Shown here piece by piece: positions 8,892-18,283 of a stretch of DNA of 64,000 bases. This DNA is from Aphodovivens avicola (GTDB taxonomy: Bacteria > Actinomycetota > Coriobacteriia > Coriobacteriales > Eggerthellaceae): the NCBI GenBank assembly GCA_018712515.1, contig DVGW01000049.1, positions 1 through 64,000 on the forward strand. Reading direction: 5' to 3'. How positions within the stretch are numbered: the stretch's first letter is position 1; the number at the start of each line of letters is the position of its first letter. The translations under genes were made by a program, and so were the position numbers. The notes beneath the pieces are model-generated. The model was not told the origin of the DNA. It made no database searches and worked only from the letters and a program-made list of their open reading frames with translations.

Positions 8892-8920
8892 TGAGAAAAA
8901 GGGACAGTCACTTTTTCTCA
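8892..8920. repeat. TGAGAAAAAG hairpin repeat, copy 1
   Basis: Arms TGAGAAAAAG (8892-8901) and CTTTTTCTCA (8911-8920) around loop GGACAGTCA. It sits between fhs and fchA, 18 bp before the fchA start, so transcripts through the region carry it in the 5' leader of fchA. Identical arms recur at 35651, 50138, 55616, 57540 and 59051. Confidence 0.9.
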
Positions 8921-8938
8921 TTTTGGCAAAGGGACTCT

Positions 8939-9556
8939 ATGAACCTCGACACTGAATTTCTTGAGAAGCTCGCTTCCGCCGAGCCCGCGCCGGGCGGCGG
9001 CGGGGCGAGCGCATACGCCGGCGCGCTGGCGGCGGCGCTGGCCGCCATGGTGGGCAATCTCGCCGTGGGCAAGCCGAAGTACGCCGACGAGCAGGAGGGC
9101 ATCCGCGCGTCGCTCGACCGCCTGACGGCTCTGCGCGCCAGGCTGCTTTCTCTGGTGCCTGCCGATGCCGAGGCGTATCTGCCGCTCAACCGCGCCTATC
9201 GCCTGCCGCGCGGCACCGCCGAAGAGGCCGACGAGCGCCAGACGGCCATTCAGGAAGCGCTGGGACCTGCATGCGATATCCCGCTGGAGATCATGGAGGC
9301 GTGCTCCGCCGTCATCGACGAGGCGGATTACCTGGCCCGACACGGCAGCAAGCTGGCGGTGTCCGACGCGGGTGCGGCGGCGGTGCTCGCGCGCGGCGCG
9401 CTCGTCTCCGCCGCCATGAACATATTTCTGAACGTTGACAGCATGACCGACCCCGAGCGGGCGCTGCGGTACCGCGCCCGCGTGAACGAGATGATGATCA
9501 GCGCCCAGATGCGCTCGGACATCGTCGCATCGCTGGTCATGGGCTATTTGCAGTAA
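8939..9556 (+). CDS. fchA: Cyclodeaminase/methenyl-THF cyclohydrolase family protein
   Basis: All-helical protein of 205 aa related to FchA and the C-terminal half of formiminotransferase-cyclodeaminase. The hallmark APGGGGASAYAGALAAALAA lies near residue 18 and is followed by MVGNLAVGK; LNRAYRLPR and a SAAMNIFLNVDS segment also fit. Its place between fhs and folD implies conversion of 10-formyl-THF to 5,10-methenyl-THF. I chose ATG 8939 with AAAGGGA upstream; a longer frame from GTG 8891 only translates the hairpin repeat. The overlapping activity of folD makes it partly redundant. Confidence 0.88.
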   Translation: MNLDTEFLEKLASAEPAPGGGGASAYAGALAAALAAMVGNLAVGKPKYADEQEGIRASLDRLTALRARLLSLVPADAEAYLPLNRAYRLPRGTAEEADERQTAIQEALGPACDIPLEIMEACSAVIDEADYLARHGSKLAVSDAGAAAVLARGALVSAAMNIFLNVDSMTDPERALRYRARVNEMMISAQMRSDIVASLVMGYLQ

Positions 9557-9565
9557 GGGAGCGGT

Positions 9566-10420
9566 ATGGCGGAGCTGCTTAGGGGAAAACCGGTTGCCGA
9601 TGCGATCATCGCGGATGCGCGCACGCGCTCCGATGCGCTGCGGGCGCGCGGCATCGCTCCGACGCTTGCGGTCGTGCGCGTGGGGAGCGATCCGGGGGAT
9701 CTGTCTTACGAGCGCACCCTTCTCAAACGAGCTGCGGACGCGGGCGTTGCGGTGCAGACGGTCTCCCTCGACGCCGACGTCTCGCAAGACGTGCTGGGGG
9801 TCGTCATGCGCGCCCTGTCCGACGATCCCGCCGTGCACGGATGCCTGATGTTTCGCCCTTTGCCGGCGCATCTTGACGAGGCGGCTGCCTGCGAGTTCAT
9901 CGCGCCCGCAAAAGACGTTGACGGCGTGACGCGCGCGTCGCTCGCGAGTGCGCTTGCGGGCGCGGGCGAGGGGTTCGCCCCTTCGACGGCGGAGGCGTGC
10001 CTGCGCGTTCTGGATCATTACGGCGTCGAGATCCGCGGCGCGCGGGCGGCGGTGCTGGGGCGCAGCCTTGTCGTGGGCAAACCGTTGGCGTTGCTGCTGA
10101 CCACGCGCGACGCAACGGTGACCTTGTGCCATTCGCGCACTGCCGACACGGCGTCGATCTGCCGCGACGCCGGCATCGTCGTGTGCGCCGCCGGCCGAGC
10201 GCGCGCGTTCGGGCGCGAGTTTTTCCGCGACGGCCAGACGGTTCTGGACGTGGGCATCAACTTCACCGACGAAGGCGAGATGTGCGGGGACGTGGACGCT
10301 TCCTCCCTTGACGACGTCGCGTGCGCGCTCACGCCCGTTCCGGGCGGCATCGGGTCGGTCACCACTGCAGTGACGCTCGACCACGTGGTCGCCGCGGCGG
10401 AGCGCGCGGCGAGTCGCTAG
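9566..10420 (+). CDS. folD: Bifunctional methylene-THF dehydrogenase/methenyl-THF cyclohydrolase
   Basis: Interconverts 10-formyl-, 5,10-methenyl- and 5,10-methylene-THF using NAD(P). Recognised from KDVDGVT (about residue 113), the Rossmann signature VLGRSLVVGKPLALLL and the C-terminal PVPGGIGSVTTAVTL. Length 284 aa is normal. The usual catalytic YxxxK is seen as YERTLLK near residue 48. It begins 9 bp after fchA with GGGAGCGG upstream, giving an fhs-fchA-folD order. Confidence 0.95.
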   Translation: MAELLRGKPVADAIIADARTRSDALRARGIAPTLAVVRVGSDPGDLSYERTLLKRAADAGVAVQTVSLDADVSQDVLGVVMRALSDDPAVHGCLMFRPLPAHLDEAAACEFIAPAKDVDGVTRASLASALAGAGEGFAPSTAEACLRVLDHYGVEIRGARAAVLGRSLVVGKPLALLLTTRDATVTLCHSRTADTASICRDAGIVVCAAGRARAFGREFFRDGQTVLDVGINFTDEGEMCGDVDASSLDDVACALTPVPGGIGSVTTAVTLDHVVAAAERAASR

Positions 10421-10980
10421 CGTGGTGGGAGGCCGACCCCGACGCCTGATTGGTTGCTGGCTAGACGCCTCCGAACGGGCACCAGCCTAGGCGCCCCCGA
10501 CTGACGGCCAGATCCTCGCTTCGGTCTCGAACCGAGTTGGCGCTCTGCCGTGATGGGCGGCCGAGCTAAAACATCAGGGTGTTTTGCAAAGATCCCAAGC
10601 GTGTGAACGATTTTCATGCTCTTCAGAAGCTTCTTCGCTGCCGCGAAAAGAGCGGGTTGAAGGATGCTGCAAGAAAACCGCAGGTAGGCAATAGGGTTGC
10701 TGCTCATTGCGCCGTAATGCAGGCAGATGGGCCGTCAGCGAATCGCTCATACCTTTGATATTTCAACATTTCGGAGGATTATTATCGCTCTAGGGCGTTG
10801 CGCAGCAAGGATCTGCTGCAAAGCCGGTGAGCGCCTAGGGAGGCCGCTCGTTGCCCTGGGTTTCCGTTTCGTTGCGCTCCGCCCGTGCCGTGAGCGGCGC
10901 ATGCTACACTGCGTGCATGAGGCGAATACACCGCAGCTTCGGCGCGGGCGGCGGCTGCGGTGGCGACGCAGGGAGGAGCC
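10421..10980. other. 560-bp intergenic region, no supported gene
   Basis: Between folD and the subtilase. A minus-strand open frame (10417-10707, 96 codons) has no recognisable domain and no convincing ribosome site, so it is not called. The middle (10570-10800) is more AT-rich than its flanks and might be a gene relic. GGGAGGAG right before 10981 sets the next start. Confidence 0.4.
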
Positions 10981-13900
10981 ATGGCGGCAACGGGCAAGGT
11001 TCGCGACGGGAAAGGCGGTTGGCTGGGAAAGGCGTTCGCCTTTCTGGTTTCGATCGTGCTGGCGGTGGGCCTCGTTCCGATCGCCGCGCAGGCGGACGAA
11101 CCGGTTGACGACGCGACGGGGGAGGCGTCCCAGGAGGACGCCCCGAGCGTCGAAGGCCAGGCGATCGTGCTGTACCGCGTGCCCGACGAGGCATCGTCCG
11201 AGGGCGGCGTCCAGCTGTTCTCTTCCGACGCGAACGCGGCGCTGCTTGAAGCCCAGGGGCTCTCGGTGCAGCAGACGTGGGACTTCTCTGCGGTAGACTC
11301 TGCTGCTCAGGCCCGCTCCGCGCGCTCGCTTTCCAACGAGACGGAGGGCGCTCTTGCCGAGGAGGACTCCACCGACTCCATCCCGACCGGCTCCGACGTT
11401 CGCATCGCGCTGGTGGAGCGGGCGGGCACCTCGACCGAGCAGCTGATCGAGGAGCTTTCGGCCCTTGACTTCGTCGAGGCGGTGCAGCCCAACCACGTGC
11501 GCTCCGTCGACTCGACCCTGTTCGACGATGCGCTCTACGACGACTACCAGTACAGCTTGCAGGGCACGGACGGCGGCGGCATCGACCTGGAGGCGGCGCT
11601 TGGCGCTTATACCCCCAGCCCCGAGGGCGAAAACATCGTCGCGGTGGTGGACACGGGCGTTGACGCGTCGCATCCCGACCTGGCGGCCAGCATGTGGAGC
11701 AAGCTTGCCGAGCTGGACATGCTGCCGGGCGCCGAGGGCTCGCACGGATACGATTTCGGCGACAACGACGACGATCCCACGCCCTACGACACCGGATCGG
11801 CGTCGCACGGAACGCACTGCGCGGGCATCATCGCCGCCCAATCCAACAACGCCGAAGGCATTGCGGGCGTGGCCCAAAACACCAAGATCATGGCGCTTAA
11901 ATGCTCCGTCGACGGCGCATCGCCAGGCGACATGTCGGATAACGCCATCATCTCGTCGTACCAGTACATCGTCGCGGCAAAGCTGGCGGGGCAAAACGTC
12001 GTCGCCGTCAACGACTCGTGGGCAGGCCCCGCTTACTCTCCCGTGCTGGATTACCTGATCAACCAGGCGGGGCGTTTGGGCATCATGTCGTTTATCGCGG
12101 CGGGCAACGAGTACTCCGATGTGAGCTCCCGCTATCGCTCCACCGTAGGGCTCGAGAGCCCCTACGCCATCGTGATCGCTTCGTCGAACCAGCTCAACGA
12201 TCTGTCGGATTTCTCTAACTACAGCGAGACGCAGGTTGATGCGGCGGCGCCGGGATCGACGATCCTCTCGACGGTGAGCACGAGGGACGCCGCTACGTAT
12301 TTCGATGCGGGCATCTCGCACGATGCGGGCAAGGAGCTTACGTACTGGAAAGACTTTTCCGAGGCCGGAGAATACACGGTTGAGGCGTACGTCCCCGGCG
12401 GAAACGAGGAGTACGTCAAGATGGACGACGAGCTCTTCGCCCAAGCAGTGACGTGCGCTCAGGAAGAGGACGGGCTGCGCGTAGCCATCGACGGTGCCGT
12501 ATTGCTCGAGCACGACATCTCGCCGTTCATGGTAGAAGTGCGGATCTCGTGGAAGGTCGCCAACCCCTTCAAGGGGTCTTCGCTTTCGGGCAGCGATTTT
12601 GCGGCAACGGCGGGCCTTGCGCTTTCGACCGAAGACAAGCAAAGCGGCGATTTGGCAAGCTGGCGTCTCGAAATCGCGGGCGACGAGGGAGAGAATCTCT
12701 CGCCATCGCCGAGCGGAGAAGTGTCCCTCGATAACGTCATCAACACCTCGACAGCCGGCTTTACGCTTGCGGATATCGACGCCGAGTCCGACATGCTGAA
12801 CATGTGCGTCGGGGTTTCTCTTTCGACAGGTTCCTGGGTGCCGGGTGTGAGCGGCGGCGAGGCGGGATCGTCGTCGGGCGACGACGGGTCGATGGTTGCG
12901 GGCTGCATCGTTGAGAACGTGGGCATCGGGCGCATCACCGGCGACGAGTCGGACTACGTCCCGTACGCCTACATGAGCGGCACGTCGATGGCGACGCCGG
13001 TTGCGTGCGGGTCGTACGCCCTGATGGCCAGCTTGCTTCCCGACGAAGACCCGCTCGAGCTGCGGGGCCGTCTGCTGGGGACCACCGACGCGATGAACGT
13101 AAGCCCCGGCGTGATGGGGGAGCGGTCGACCGCAACCGACGGGCGCATCGACCTTGCCGCGGCGGTTTCGACCGACGGGCAGAGCGCCAACGCCAACACG
13201 TGGTCGGTGTCGGCCGACGTGCAGGAGGGCACGGCGGTGCTGCACGGTTACGCGCTCAAGGATGTTTCGGTGACCATCGACGGGGAGCCTGCGGAGGTCG
13301 TTGATGCTGCCGAGGACGGCTCGTGGCTGACGGTGGAGGTTCCCGCTGCGGCGTTCGACGGCGCGCGGCATCGGATCGACGTGACCGATGCTCAATCAGG
13401 GCGGGTGCACAAAGCGTCCTACACGCTGCCGGTGGCGGAGACCCCCGACACCCCTGCGAGCGGCACGGCGCTCGAACGCGTGATGGACGCGCCCGAAGTC
13501 GAGGGTATGGCGGCTGTCAGCACGCTCGTGGGCGCAGCGAACGGCGTGTACTACGCCGATCCCGATGGCGGCTACCTGTATTACTGCGCCGATCCCCAGG
13601 CGGACGGTGCGGCGTGGGGGCAGCGCTCGGTGCCCGGCGCTCCGCCCGAGGACGAAGGGCTTGCCCATGTGAGCGCCACGCTCGAGTACGTTTACCTCGA
13701 TGGCGAGATCTACGCGTTCTGCGCGCGCAGCGAGCTCGACGACGAGGGCAACCGCGATCAGGCGGTCTATGCGGCGACATACTCCATCGCCGACGATGCG
13801 TGGACGCCGTATCAGCTGGTCGGACGCATCGAAGGCGACGCTAACAGCACGCTCGTCGGGTTCTCGGTGGCAGCGTATGCCGGCAAGGTCTACTGCTACT

Positions 13901-14907
13901 CCGGCATCACGGTCGCGCGCACCATCGAAGACGAGGAGAACCCCGGCGAAACGACAACCGTCCGAGCGGCGCAGATGATGTGGGCGCAGCTTGCTGCCGA
14001 CGGCTCCGGATTCGAGGTCGAGCAGTTCGCAAGCGATGCGACGGCAGGCATCGCGCTGTACGATGTGGTCGCCCTTCCGGAGGGCATCGCGGGATTGGGC
14101 GTCGACGGGGATGGCGCTTTGCATGCGGTCGAGTACGACGCCGCAGAGGGCACGTGGAGCGACGGCGGCGTCATCGCCGACGGCCCCGTGTTCGACGGCG
14201 ATTCCATCAGGGACTTCGCAAGCGTGATGAAGGCCGCCACGGGCAGCGGCATCCTGATCTCGGGATTTTCTTGGGAGGGGCTTGGCGACACTTCGCTCAT
14301 CGCGCGCGGCGAGGACGGCTGGGAGTGGCGGGCGCTCGGGTCGTTCGGCGCAAGCTCGTCCGAGGGGATCACGGTGTCGTCGGGAGGCATGGCGGGCGAC
14401 GTCCTGTACCTGGTGGGCATCGACGCGCGCACGGATGCTGCGGGATCGCAGGGAGGCGTCTACGTGCTGCCCGACGAGGCGGCGGCGCGGCTCTCCGGCC
14501 TTGACCGCACGGCTGCGGCATCGGCGGGCGAAGGCGGCACGGCAACAGTCTCCGCTCCGTTTGCCGAGGCAGGCGCGAGCGCCACGGTGCGCGTGAGCGA
14601 CACGGCGACGTGGACGGCGTCGCCTGCGCAGGGATACGCCTTTGCGGGCTGGTACGACGCATCGGGGGCGCTCGTCTCTGCAGATGCGACCTATGCGGCG
14701 CCGGTGATGGGGGATGTTGCGCTTGAGGCGCGGTTCTCCCCCTCGGGCGGGCAGTCGCCTGCGGACGAAGGCCCGAAGGCGGACGGCACGCTGAAGGGCC
14801 TCGCCTCGACGGGCGATGCGGCGCCTGTGCTTCCGATCGCGTGCGTGGTGGCGTGCGCTGCCGGCATCGCTGCTTGCGCGGCGCGCACGGCGGGCCGCAA
14901 TCGGTAG
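10981..14907 (+). CDS. Cell-wall-anchored S8 (subtilisin-like) serine protease
   Basis: Secreted peptidase of 1308 aa. Order: signal peptide (AFAFLVSIVLAVGLVPIAAQA, roughly residues 16-36), pro-domain, then the catalytic triad: Asp in VAVVDTGVDASHPDL (about 223), His in SHGTHCAGI (about 278), Ser in SGTSMATPVACG (about 668). About 200 residues are inserted between the oxyanion region and the Ser motif. Next come a low-complexity and beta-rich region, a repeat-like module ending GYAFAGWYDASG, and a sorting signal: LASTGDAAP, hydrophobic segment, then RTAGRNR. LASTG is a variant of LPXTG, so sortase attachment is inferred. ATG 10981 follows GGGAGGAG. Confidence 0.92.
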   Translation: MAATGKVRDGKGGWLGKAFAFLVSIVLAVGLVPIAAQADEPVDDATGEASQEDAPSVEGQAIVLYRVPDEASSEGGVQLFSSDANAALLEAQGLSVQQTWDFSAVDSAAQARSARSLSNETEGALAEEDSTDSIPTGSDVRIALVERAGTSTEQLIEELSALDFVEAVQPNHVRSVDSTLFDDALYDDYQYSLQGTDGGGIDLEAALGAYTPSPEGENIVAVVDTGVDASHPDLAASMWSKLAELDMLPGAEGSHGYDFGDNDDDPTPYDTGSASHGTHCAGIIAAQSNNAEGIAGVAQNTKIMALKCSVDGASPGDMSDNAIISSYQYIVAAKLAGQNVVAVNDSWAGPAYSPVLDYLINQAGRLGIMSFIAAGNEYSDVSSRYRSTVGLESPYAIVIASSNQLNDLSDFSNYSETQVDAAAPGSTILSTVSTRDAATYFDAGISHDAGKELTYWKDFSEAGEYTVEAYVPGGNEEYVKMDDELFAQAVTCAQEEDGLRVAIDGAVLLEHDISPFMVEVRISWKVANPFKGSSLSGSDFAATAGLALSTEDKQSGDLASWRLEIAGDEGENLSPSPSGEVSLDNVINTSTAGFTLADIDAESDMLNMCVGVSLSTGSWVPGVSGGEAGSSSGDDGSMVAGCIVENVGIGRITGDESDYVPYAYMSGTSMATPVACGSYALMASLLPDEDPLELRGRLLGTTDAMNVSPGVMGERSTATDGRIDLAAAVSTDGQSANANTWSVSADVQEGTAVLHGYALKDVSVTIDGEPAEVVDAAEDGSWLTVEVPAAAFDGARHRIDVTDAQSGRVHKASYTLPVAETPDTPASGTALERVMDAPEVEGMAAVSTLVGAANGVYYADPDGGYLYYCADPQADGAAWGQRSVPGAPPEDEGLAHVSATLEYVYLDGEIYAFCARSELDDEGNRDQAVYAATYSIADDAWTPYQLVGRIEGDANSTLVGFSVAAYAGKVYCYSGITVARTIEDEENPGETTTVRAAQMMWAQLAADGSGFEVEQFASDATAGIALYDVVALPEGIAGLGVDGDGALHAVEYDAAEGTWSDGGVIADGPVFDGDSIRDFASVMKAATGSGILISGFSWEGLGDTSLIARGEDGWEWRALGSFGASSSEGITVSSGGMAGDVLYLVGIDARTDAAGSQGGVYVLPDEAAARLSGLDRTAAASAGEGGTATVSAPFAEAGASATVRVSDTATWTASPAQGYAFAGWYDASGALVSADATYAAPVMGDVALEARFSPSGGQSPADEGPKADGTLKGLASTGDAAPVLPIACVVACAAGIAACAARTAGRNR

Positions 14908-14960
14908 CGACCAAGCTCCTGCTTCCGCGGCAGCAAAGCGGCGGCGTTAGATTCTTTCCA

Positions 14961-15004
14961 GATGCAGCGGCGCGCCTGAAGGGTGCGCCGCCGCATCGGT
15001 TTTG
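14961..15004 (+). terminator. Probable intrinsic terminator of the subtilase gene
   Basis: GATGC-A-GCGGCGC (14961-14973) pairs with GCGCCGC-C-GCATC (14985-14997) with one mismatch, followed by GGTTTTG. It lies 53 bp after the stop codon. The short T-run limits confidence. Confidence 0.55.
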
Positions 15005-15075
15005 CCTGCGTTGCGGGCGGCCGCGCCGTCGGTCGAATCACGCCCTGCCGCTGGGTAAAACCCGCATCAGATCCC

Positions 15076-15103
15076 TTGCGTTTGCGAATCCAGCTGCTAC
15101 TAT
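15076..15103 (+). promoter_or_regulatory. Putative promoter of the MFS-CBS gene
   Basis: TTGCGT (15076-15081), 16-bp spacer, TACTAT (15098-15103); start codon at 15162. Confidence 0.4.
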
Positions 15104-15161
15104 GCCTTCTTGCGCTTTTGGGGCGCTTTAAGAGAAGGCTTGTCGCTTACGGAGGTGTCGC

Positions 15162-17075
15162 ATGGGACTGACGCGCACGCAAACGATTATGGTAGCGGTG
15201 TTTTTGGCGGGCACGGTGCTTGCGGTGCTCAACCAGACGCTGCTGTCGCCTGCTCTTCCTGCCATCATGGCGGATCTTGGGGTGGACGCCACCACGGTGC
15301 AGTGGCTCACCTCGGGCTACTCGCTTACCGAGGCGGTTATCATTCCCTTTGCCGCGTACTTCATCGGGCGCTTCTCCACGCGCCAGCTGTTCTTGGGCGG
15401 CATGACGCTGTTCACGCTGGGCAGCCTGTGCGCCGCCGTTGCCCCCTCGTTCCCGTTTTTGCTGCTTGGGCGCGTGCTGCAGGCGGCGGGCACGGGAGCG
15501 GTCATGCCGATGGTGTTCACCGTCATCCTGCTGATCTTCCCGCGCGAGAAGCGCGGCAGCGCCATGGGCATCATCAGCCTGGTGATCGGGTTCGCGCCCG
15601 CCGTTGGGCCCTCGCTTGCCGGCCTGCTCATCGACTCGGTGGGTTGGCGCGCGCTGTTCGTCATCGTGACGGTGCTCTCGGCGCTCATCGTCGTGGTGGG
15701 CTTTGCCGCGCTCAAAAACTACGGCGAGTTCAAGCGCGTCACGTTCGACCCTCCGTCGGTGGCGCTCACCACCGTCGGCTTGGTGTGCCTGCTGTACGGG
15801 CTGTCGACCTTTGCTTCGACGGACAACCTGCCGCTTACCGTCGGGTTCATCGTGGTGGGTGCCGCCTTGATGGCCGTCTACGTTCGCCGTCAGCTTAAGC
15901 TGGAGACGCCCATGCTGCAGGTGGGCATCCTGCGCACGCGCCGCTATGCCACGGCGGTTGTCGTGATCGTCATCGTCCAGGCGGCGCTTATGGGCACCGG
16001 CGTCATCATCCCGCTGTTCATCCAGGGGACGCTGGGCAACTCGGCAACCGTGTCGGGCGTGGCGATGCTGCCGGGCGCGGTGCTCGGTGCGCTCATGTCG
16101 TTCATCGCAGGGCGCCTGTTCGATCGCTACGGCGTGCGCAAGCTCGCGATTCCCGGCGGCGTGCTGACGTTGGCGGGCGCGTTCGGCATGGCGGCGCTGG
16201 GAATCGATGCCAGCATCCTGTCGGTCGCGGCGGTCTACACCGTGATGGTGGTGGGCTTGCAAACCATGATGACGCCGCTGAACACCTGGGGCGTCAACTC
16301 GCTGGATAACAGCGTCATCCAGCACGCCCAGGGCGTGTCCAACACGCTCAACCAGATTGCGGGCGCGTTCGGCACGGCGCTTCTGGTGTCCATATCGGCG
16401 CTGTCTCCCATGCTTGCTCCCCAGGCAGGCGCGCTCGAGCAGCAGTACCTTGGCCAGCATCTGGCGTTTTGCGTGATGACGGCGCTTTTGGTGGTGGCGT
16501 TTGTCGTGGTGTGCGCGCTGGTGAGCGACAAGCCCGGAAAAAAGGCCGCGAAGGAGCGCGCGGGCGCCGCGCGCGCTGCGTCCGAGGTCGCCGCCGATCC
16601 GCTTACGGTTGCGTATGCCATGGATCGCAGTCCGGTAAGCGTGCCGTCCGACGCTCCCATGCGCGAGGTGGTGCGCGTGATGGCGGAGTCGGACACCAGC
16701 GGCGTGCCGGTGGTGGATTCCTCGGGGGTGCTGGTGGGCTTTGTGTCCGATGGCGATGTGGCCTCGTACCTGGGCAAAAACGAGCTGTCGTTCTTCGATC
16801 CCAGCCTCACGCTGGTGCGCTTCTCCGACGAAGGGGATTTCGTTGCCCGCTTGGACGACCTGCTTGACCTGGGCGTGATGAGCGTCGCCACCCGTCGCGT
16901 GGTGACGGTGGAGGCAGGCGACTCCATCGACGACGCTTGTCATGTGCTGGCAGAGAAGCGCATCAAGAAAGTGCCGGTGGTGCAGGACGGCAAGCTGGTG
17001 GGCACGCTGTCGAGGCGCAACATCATCCACGCAATCGCCGACGCGCGCGGACTCGGCGCGGCTGAGCGAGCGTAG
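15162..17075 (+). CDS. MFS (DHA2-type) multidrug transporter fused to tandem CBS domains
   Basis: 637-aa membrane protein. Residues 1 to about 455 form a 12-14 segment major facilitator with the motif-C-like VGWRALFVI and the early LNQTLLSPALPAIMADL signature of EmrB/LmrB-like exporters. From about residue 480 come two CBS units: AYAMDRSPVSVPSDAPMREV...SGVPVVDSSGVLVGFVSDGD and MSVATRRVVTVEAGDSID...KKVPVVQDGKLVGTLSRRN. CBS pairs usually bind adenine nucleotides, so ligand-gated export is inferred. ATG follows GGAGGTG. The fusion is unusual: most members end after the membrane part. Confidence 0.92.
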   Translation: MGLTRTQTIMVAVFLAGTVLAVLNQTLLSPALPAIMADLGVDATTVQWLTSGYSLTEAVIIPFAAYFIGRFSTRQLFLGGMTLFTLGSLCAAVAPSFPFLLLGRVLQAAGTGAVMPMVFTVILLIFPREKRGSAMGIISLVIGFAPAVGPSLAGLLIDSVGWRALFVIVTVLSALIVVVGFAALKNYGEFKRVTFDPPSVALTTVGLVCLLYGLSTFASTDNLPLTVGFIVVGAALMAVYVRRQLKLETPMLQVGILRTRRYATAVVVIVIVQAALMGTGVIIPLFIQGTLGNSATVSGVAMLPGAVLGALMSFIAGRLFDRYGVRKLAIPGGVLTLAGAFGMAALGIDASILSVAAVYTVMVVGLQTMMTPLNTWGVNSLDNSVIQHAQGVSNTLNQIAGAFGTALLVSISALSPMLAPQAGALEQQYLGQHLAFCVMTALLVVAFVVVCALVSDKPGKKAAKERAGAARAASEVAADPLTVAYAMDRSPVSVPSDAPMREVVRVMAESDTSGVPVVDSSGVLVGFVSDGDVASYLGKNELSFFDPSLTLVRFSDEGDFVARLDDLLDLGVMSVATRRVVTVEAGDSIDDACHVLAEKRIKKVPVVQDGKLVGTLSRRNIIHAIADARGLGAAERA

Positions 17076-17132
17076 CGCCCGGTACGCGCAAGCACGTGCC
17101 GTCCGATGTGCCCTTTGGCACGCCCAAGCATG

Positions 17133-17184
17133 AAAAAAGGGGCCACGCCCGAATCGCAGAGCGTGCGATACCGGGTGCGGCCCT
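17133..17184 (-). terminator. Intrinsic terminator of the M24 peptidase gene
   Basis: On the minus strand a GC-rich stem (GGGCCGCACCCGG pairing with CGGGCGTGGCCCC, imperfect) encloses a smaller ATCGCA/TGCGAT stem and is followed by TTTTTTC (plus-strand A-run 17133-17138). It lies 20-70 bp beyond the stop at 17204, in the gap between convergent genes. Confidence 0.75.
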
Positions 17185-17203
17185 TATGCGTGGAGCGGGG
17201 GAG

Positions 17204-18283
17204 CTAGTCGATGATCGACAGCTCGCGCGGGTAGGCGTTGAGCACCTCGCAGCCGTCCTCGGTGACGATGACGAGGTCCTCGATGCGCACGCCAAAGCGC
17301 CCGGGCAGATAGATGCCCGGTTCGATGGAAAAGCACATCCCCGGCGCCACCTGCGCCTCGTTGGCCGACGACACGTCTCCGGGCTCGTGGACGTCGAGGC
17401 CGATCTGGTGTCCCAAACGATGCGTGAAGTACGGGCCGTAGCCGGCATCCTCGATGACCTTGCGCGCAGCGGCGTCGATGTCGCAAAAGCGCGCGCCGGG
17501 GCGCACGGCCGCCCTGCCCGCCTCGTTGGCCTGGCGCACGGTTTCGTAGACGCGACGCTGCTCGTCTCCCGCCTCGCCAAAGAAGAACGTGCGCGTCATG
17601 TCGGCGCAGTACTCGTCCATACGGCACCCCACGTCGAACAGCACTGCGTCGCCGCGCTTGAGGCGCGTGCCGTCGGGTTCGTGGTGAGGATCGGCGGCGT
17701 TGGCGCCAAAACTGACGATGGGGCTGAACGAATGGCCTTGCGCGTCGAGGCTTTGGTAGATCTCCTCCAGCTGCGCGGCGACCGCGCGCTCGGTGATTCC
17801 CTCGCGCACCAGGTTGCGGAACCGCGCCATGCCCGCGTCGTTTGCGGCGGACGCGGCGCGCATCAGGGCGCGCTCCCGCTCGTCTTTGATCGCGCGTGCG
17901 TCGTCAACGGCGTCGGAGGCGAGCGCGAAACCCGATGCCGCCTTGCGCTCCATCAAGGGGATGAGGAAGCGCGCGGGCAGGTTCTTGTCGCACCCGAGCA
18001 CGGCGTCGGCGTCGCAGCGCTCTGCAAGCAGTGCCAGCGGATCGTCGGTGTCGTCGAAAGGCACCACGTCTGCCTCGATGTCGGCAGGAGCGGCGAACAG
18101 TCTGTTCAAGAACAGCGTGGGACGTTGCGCGCCCGCACGCAGCAGCAGCCCCAAAAAACGTTCGCCCGGTTCGACGTAGGCGCCGGTCAAATACTGGATC
18201 GATCGCGGGTCACATACCAGCAGCTGCGAGACGCCGCGTGCGGCGAGGTTGCCCAGCACGGCTTCGATGCGTTGTTCGCTCAC
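17204..18283 (-). CDS. M24 family metallopeptidase (Xaa-Pro aminopeptidase-like)
   Basis: 359-aa cytoplasmic dipeptidase/aminopeptidase of the PepP/PepQ type. An N-terminal creatinase-like domain carries DPRSIQYLTGA; the C-terminal pita-bread domain has the metal ligands: D in VLFDVGCRMDEYCADMTRTF (two Asp), H in HRLGHQIGLDVHEPG, E in FSIEPGIYL and E in GVRIEDLVIV. The start is GTG 18283 with AGGAGC five bases upstream; the frame is open 37 codons further but without a site. It follows the LysR gene on the same strand with a 172-bp gap. Confidence 0.93.
   Translation of the reverse strand: MSEQRIEAVLGNLAARGVSQLLVCDPRSIQYLTGAYVEPGERFLGLLLRAGAQRPTLFLNRLFAAPADIEADVVPFDDTDDPLALLAERCDADAVLGCDKNLPARFLIPLMERKAASGFALASDAVDDARAIKDERERALMRAASAANDAGMARFRNLVREGITERAVAAQLEEIYQSLDAQGHSFSPIVSFGANAADPHHEPDGTRLKRGDAVLFDVGCRMDEYCADMTRTFFFGEAGDEQRRVYETVRQANEAGRAAVRPGARFCDIDAAARKVIEDAGYGPYFTHRLGHQIGLDVHEPGDVSSANEAQVAPGMCFSIEPGIYLPGRFGVRIEDLVIVTEDGCEVLNAYPRELSIID

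Noticed and set aside
8891..8938. Extended N-terminus of fchA from GTG 8891 (MRKRDSHFFSF)
   Set aside because: The added residues are only the translated hairpin repeat; similar peptides arise at other copies. ATG 8939 has a ribosome site and matches the family.
10417..10707. 96-codon minus-strand frame after folD
   Set aside because: No recognisable family, no ribosome site, and biased low-complexity end; left uncalled though a gene relic is possible.
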